Below are positions 41,966 to 42,880 of a stretch of DNA of 42,880 nt, piece by piece. The first letter of the stretch is position 1, and each line of letters starts with the position of its first letter. The stretch spans positions 1 to 42,880 of the forward strand of contig DATBIO010000122.1 of the NCBI GenBank assembly GCA_036556965.1. Reading direction: 5' to 3'. A model generated the notes under the pieces. It was not told where the DNA came from, did not search any database, and was given only the letters and a program-made list of their open reading frames with translations. The position numbers were made by a program, and so were the translations under genes. The stretch comes from DATBIO01 sp036556965 (GTDB lineage: Bacteria > Acidobacteriota > Vicinamibacteria > Fen-336).

Positions 41966-42880
41966 ATGTCCAGACGTACTGGCCGGACGCTGTGGGCGCT
42001 GCTGGGAGCGCTCGCGATGCTGCCGGCTGCCCACGGGGCAGCCGCCGATTCCCAGGACATTCAACGACTCACGGCGGACCTCGGCGGCGCCGAGGTCAGC
42101 GTGCATCCCGCCACGGGAACGGCGCGCTTCGTGCGGATACCTTCCGGCGCGGCGCCCGCCGCCGCGGCCGCACGCTCCTTCGGGTTCGCCCCCGGCGGCG
42201 AGGACCTGGCCCAGAAGTCCGCCACGTTCCTCGACACCTACGCCGGCGCCTTCGGCCTGGCCGGCGCCGGTGACCTGAGCCTGGCGGGCTCCGCCAAGGA
42301 CCGTACGGGCGCCACCCACCTCACCTACACGCAGCAGTATCGCGGCGTGGCGGTGTTCGGGGCCGTGCTCAAGACCCACTTCGACGCCGCGGGCGAGCTC
42401 CGCGTCGTCAACGGCGTGACCGTGCCCGGCATCGACGTGGACGCCACGCCGACCCGCAGCGCCGAGGACGCCGCGCGCGCGGCCCTGTCGCGCGTCACCG
42501 CCCAGAAGGGCGGCCAGCTCTCCGTCCGCTACACGCGCCTGTGGGTGTACCGCGCCGGCCTGCTGAAGGGCGTGCGCGGCGCCAACCACCTGGCCTGGGA
42601 AGTCGAGGTCGGCAACGGCAACGACGTGCGCGAGTTCGTGTTCGTGGACGCGCACACGGGCAAGGTCATCGACCAGTTCACGGGCGTCCACGACGCCATG
42701 TCCCGGCGCGCCTACGACGGCCTCTTCCTCCCCAACCCGCCCCCGTCCTATCCCGCGTCGCCGTTCTGGGTGGAGGGGGATGCCTTCCCGACCTCCATCG
42801 CGGAAGCGAACAACATGCTGCTCGCGTCGCAGGAGACCTACGACCTGTTCTTCGACGCCTTCAGCCGTGACTCCTGGGAC
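41966..42880 (+). CDS. Secreted thermolysin-family (M4) metalloprotease precursor, cut off by the window end
   Basis: The ATG at 41966 leads into a signal peptide (RTGRTLWALLGALAMLPAAHGAAA). Then comes an FTP (fungalysin/thermolysin propeptide) domain, with HLTYTQQYRGVAVFGAVLKTHF, and a PepSY-like segment (LAWEVEVGNGNDVREFVFVDAHTGKVID, about 210-245). At the right edge QETYDLFFDAFSRDSWD corresponds to the beginning of the mature M4 catalytic domain. The HExxH zinc site lies beyond the window. The frame is open for 305 codons to the last base. The propeptide would keep the enzyme inactive until export. Confidence 0.9.
   Translation, partial: MSRRTGRTLWALLGALAMLPAAHGAAADSQDIQRLTADLGGAEVSVHPATGTARFVRIPSGAAPAAAAARSFGFAPGGEDLAQKSATFLDTYAGAFGLAGAGDLSLAGSAKDRTGATHLTYTQQYRGVAVFGAVLKTHFDAAGELRVVNGVTVPGIDVDATPTRSAEDAARAALSRVTAQKGGQLSVRYTRLWVYRAGLLKGVRGANHLAWEVEVGNGNDVREFVFVDAHTGKVIDQFTGVHDAMSRRAYDGLFLPNPPPSYPASPFWVEGDAFPTSIAEANNMLLASQETYDLFFDAFSRDSWD

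Overview
The window is a dense, very GC-rich bacterial segment with no gap above 300 bases between genes, no tRNA or rRNA, no CRISPR array and no mobile element that I can see. The closest guess for the host is an Acidobacteriota-like soil or environmental lineage. This rests on a SWKEIA-type helix-turn-helix fused to TPRs, two large Hanks kinases, a FadL-like porin, a DUF885 peptidase and an FTP-PepSY-M4 protease. It is an inference, not a proof. The host should also make selenocysteine.

Layout. 1-2644 (+): a truncated protein with a PD-(D/E)XK-like signature, translationally coupled to a membrane-anchored serine hydrolase. 2604-8744 (-): an eight-gene, mostly overlapping catabolic operon (SDR, RidA, MarR, enoyl-CoA hydratase-like, acyl-CoA dehydrogenase, PaaA-like diiron oxygenase, small acidic protein, old-yellow-enzyme reductase). 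The gene set resembles the CoA-ester 2-aminobenzoate/aryl-CoA pathways, but with a diiron protein and a separate OYE. A strong promoter and a palindrome sit at its head. 8811-11110 (+), divergent from that operon: a Bcp peroxiredoxin whose peroxidatic cysteine codon is UGA followed by a SECIS-like hairpin (a probable selenoprotein that standard callers would split), then a PEGA-domain Ser/Thr kinase. 11185-15516 (+): FadL-like porin, an aminotransferase with an altered active site, and a DUF885 metallopeptidase.

15535-16899 (-) is an HTH-TPR regulator divergent from an exported metallo-beta-lactamase-fold hydrolase (17028-18128); a direct repeat lies between them. An exported alpha/beta hydrolase follows (18136-18978, -). 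19083-25354 (-): tetR-tolC-mfp-RND efflux operon with a palindromic operator. 25420-31069 (-): livKHMGF-type ABC importer plus cysteine synthase. 31193-34616 (+): DedA protein and a kinase-TPR protein. 34618-36018 (-): dicarboxylate/glutamate symporter. 36125-41701 (+): a cysteine-free Rrf2 repressor, an OprP-like porin and a sulfate ABC importer (sbp-cysTWA), behind one promoter and operator. 41966 to the end (+): start of a secreted M4 protease.

How the parts may work together: aryl-CoA catabolism and a selenium-based peroxidase share a divergent control region. Sulfate uptake is probably controlled by the Rrf2 protein, perhaps CymR-like in concert with a cysteine synthase such as the one in this window. 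Several genes have a -10-like hexamer 7-8 bases before the start codon and no Shine-Dalgarno, which suggests leaderless mRNAs.
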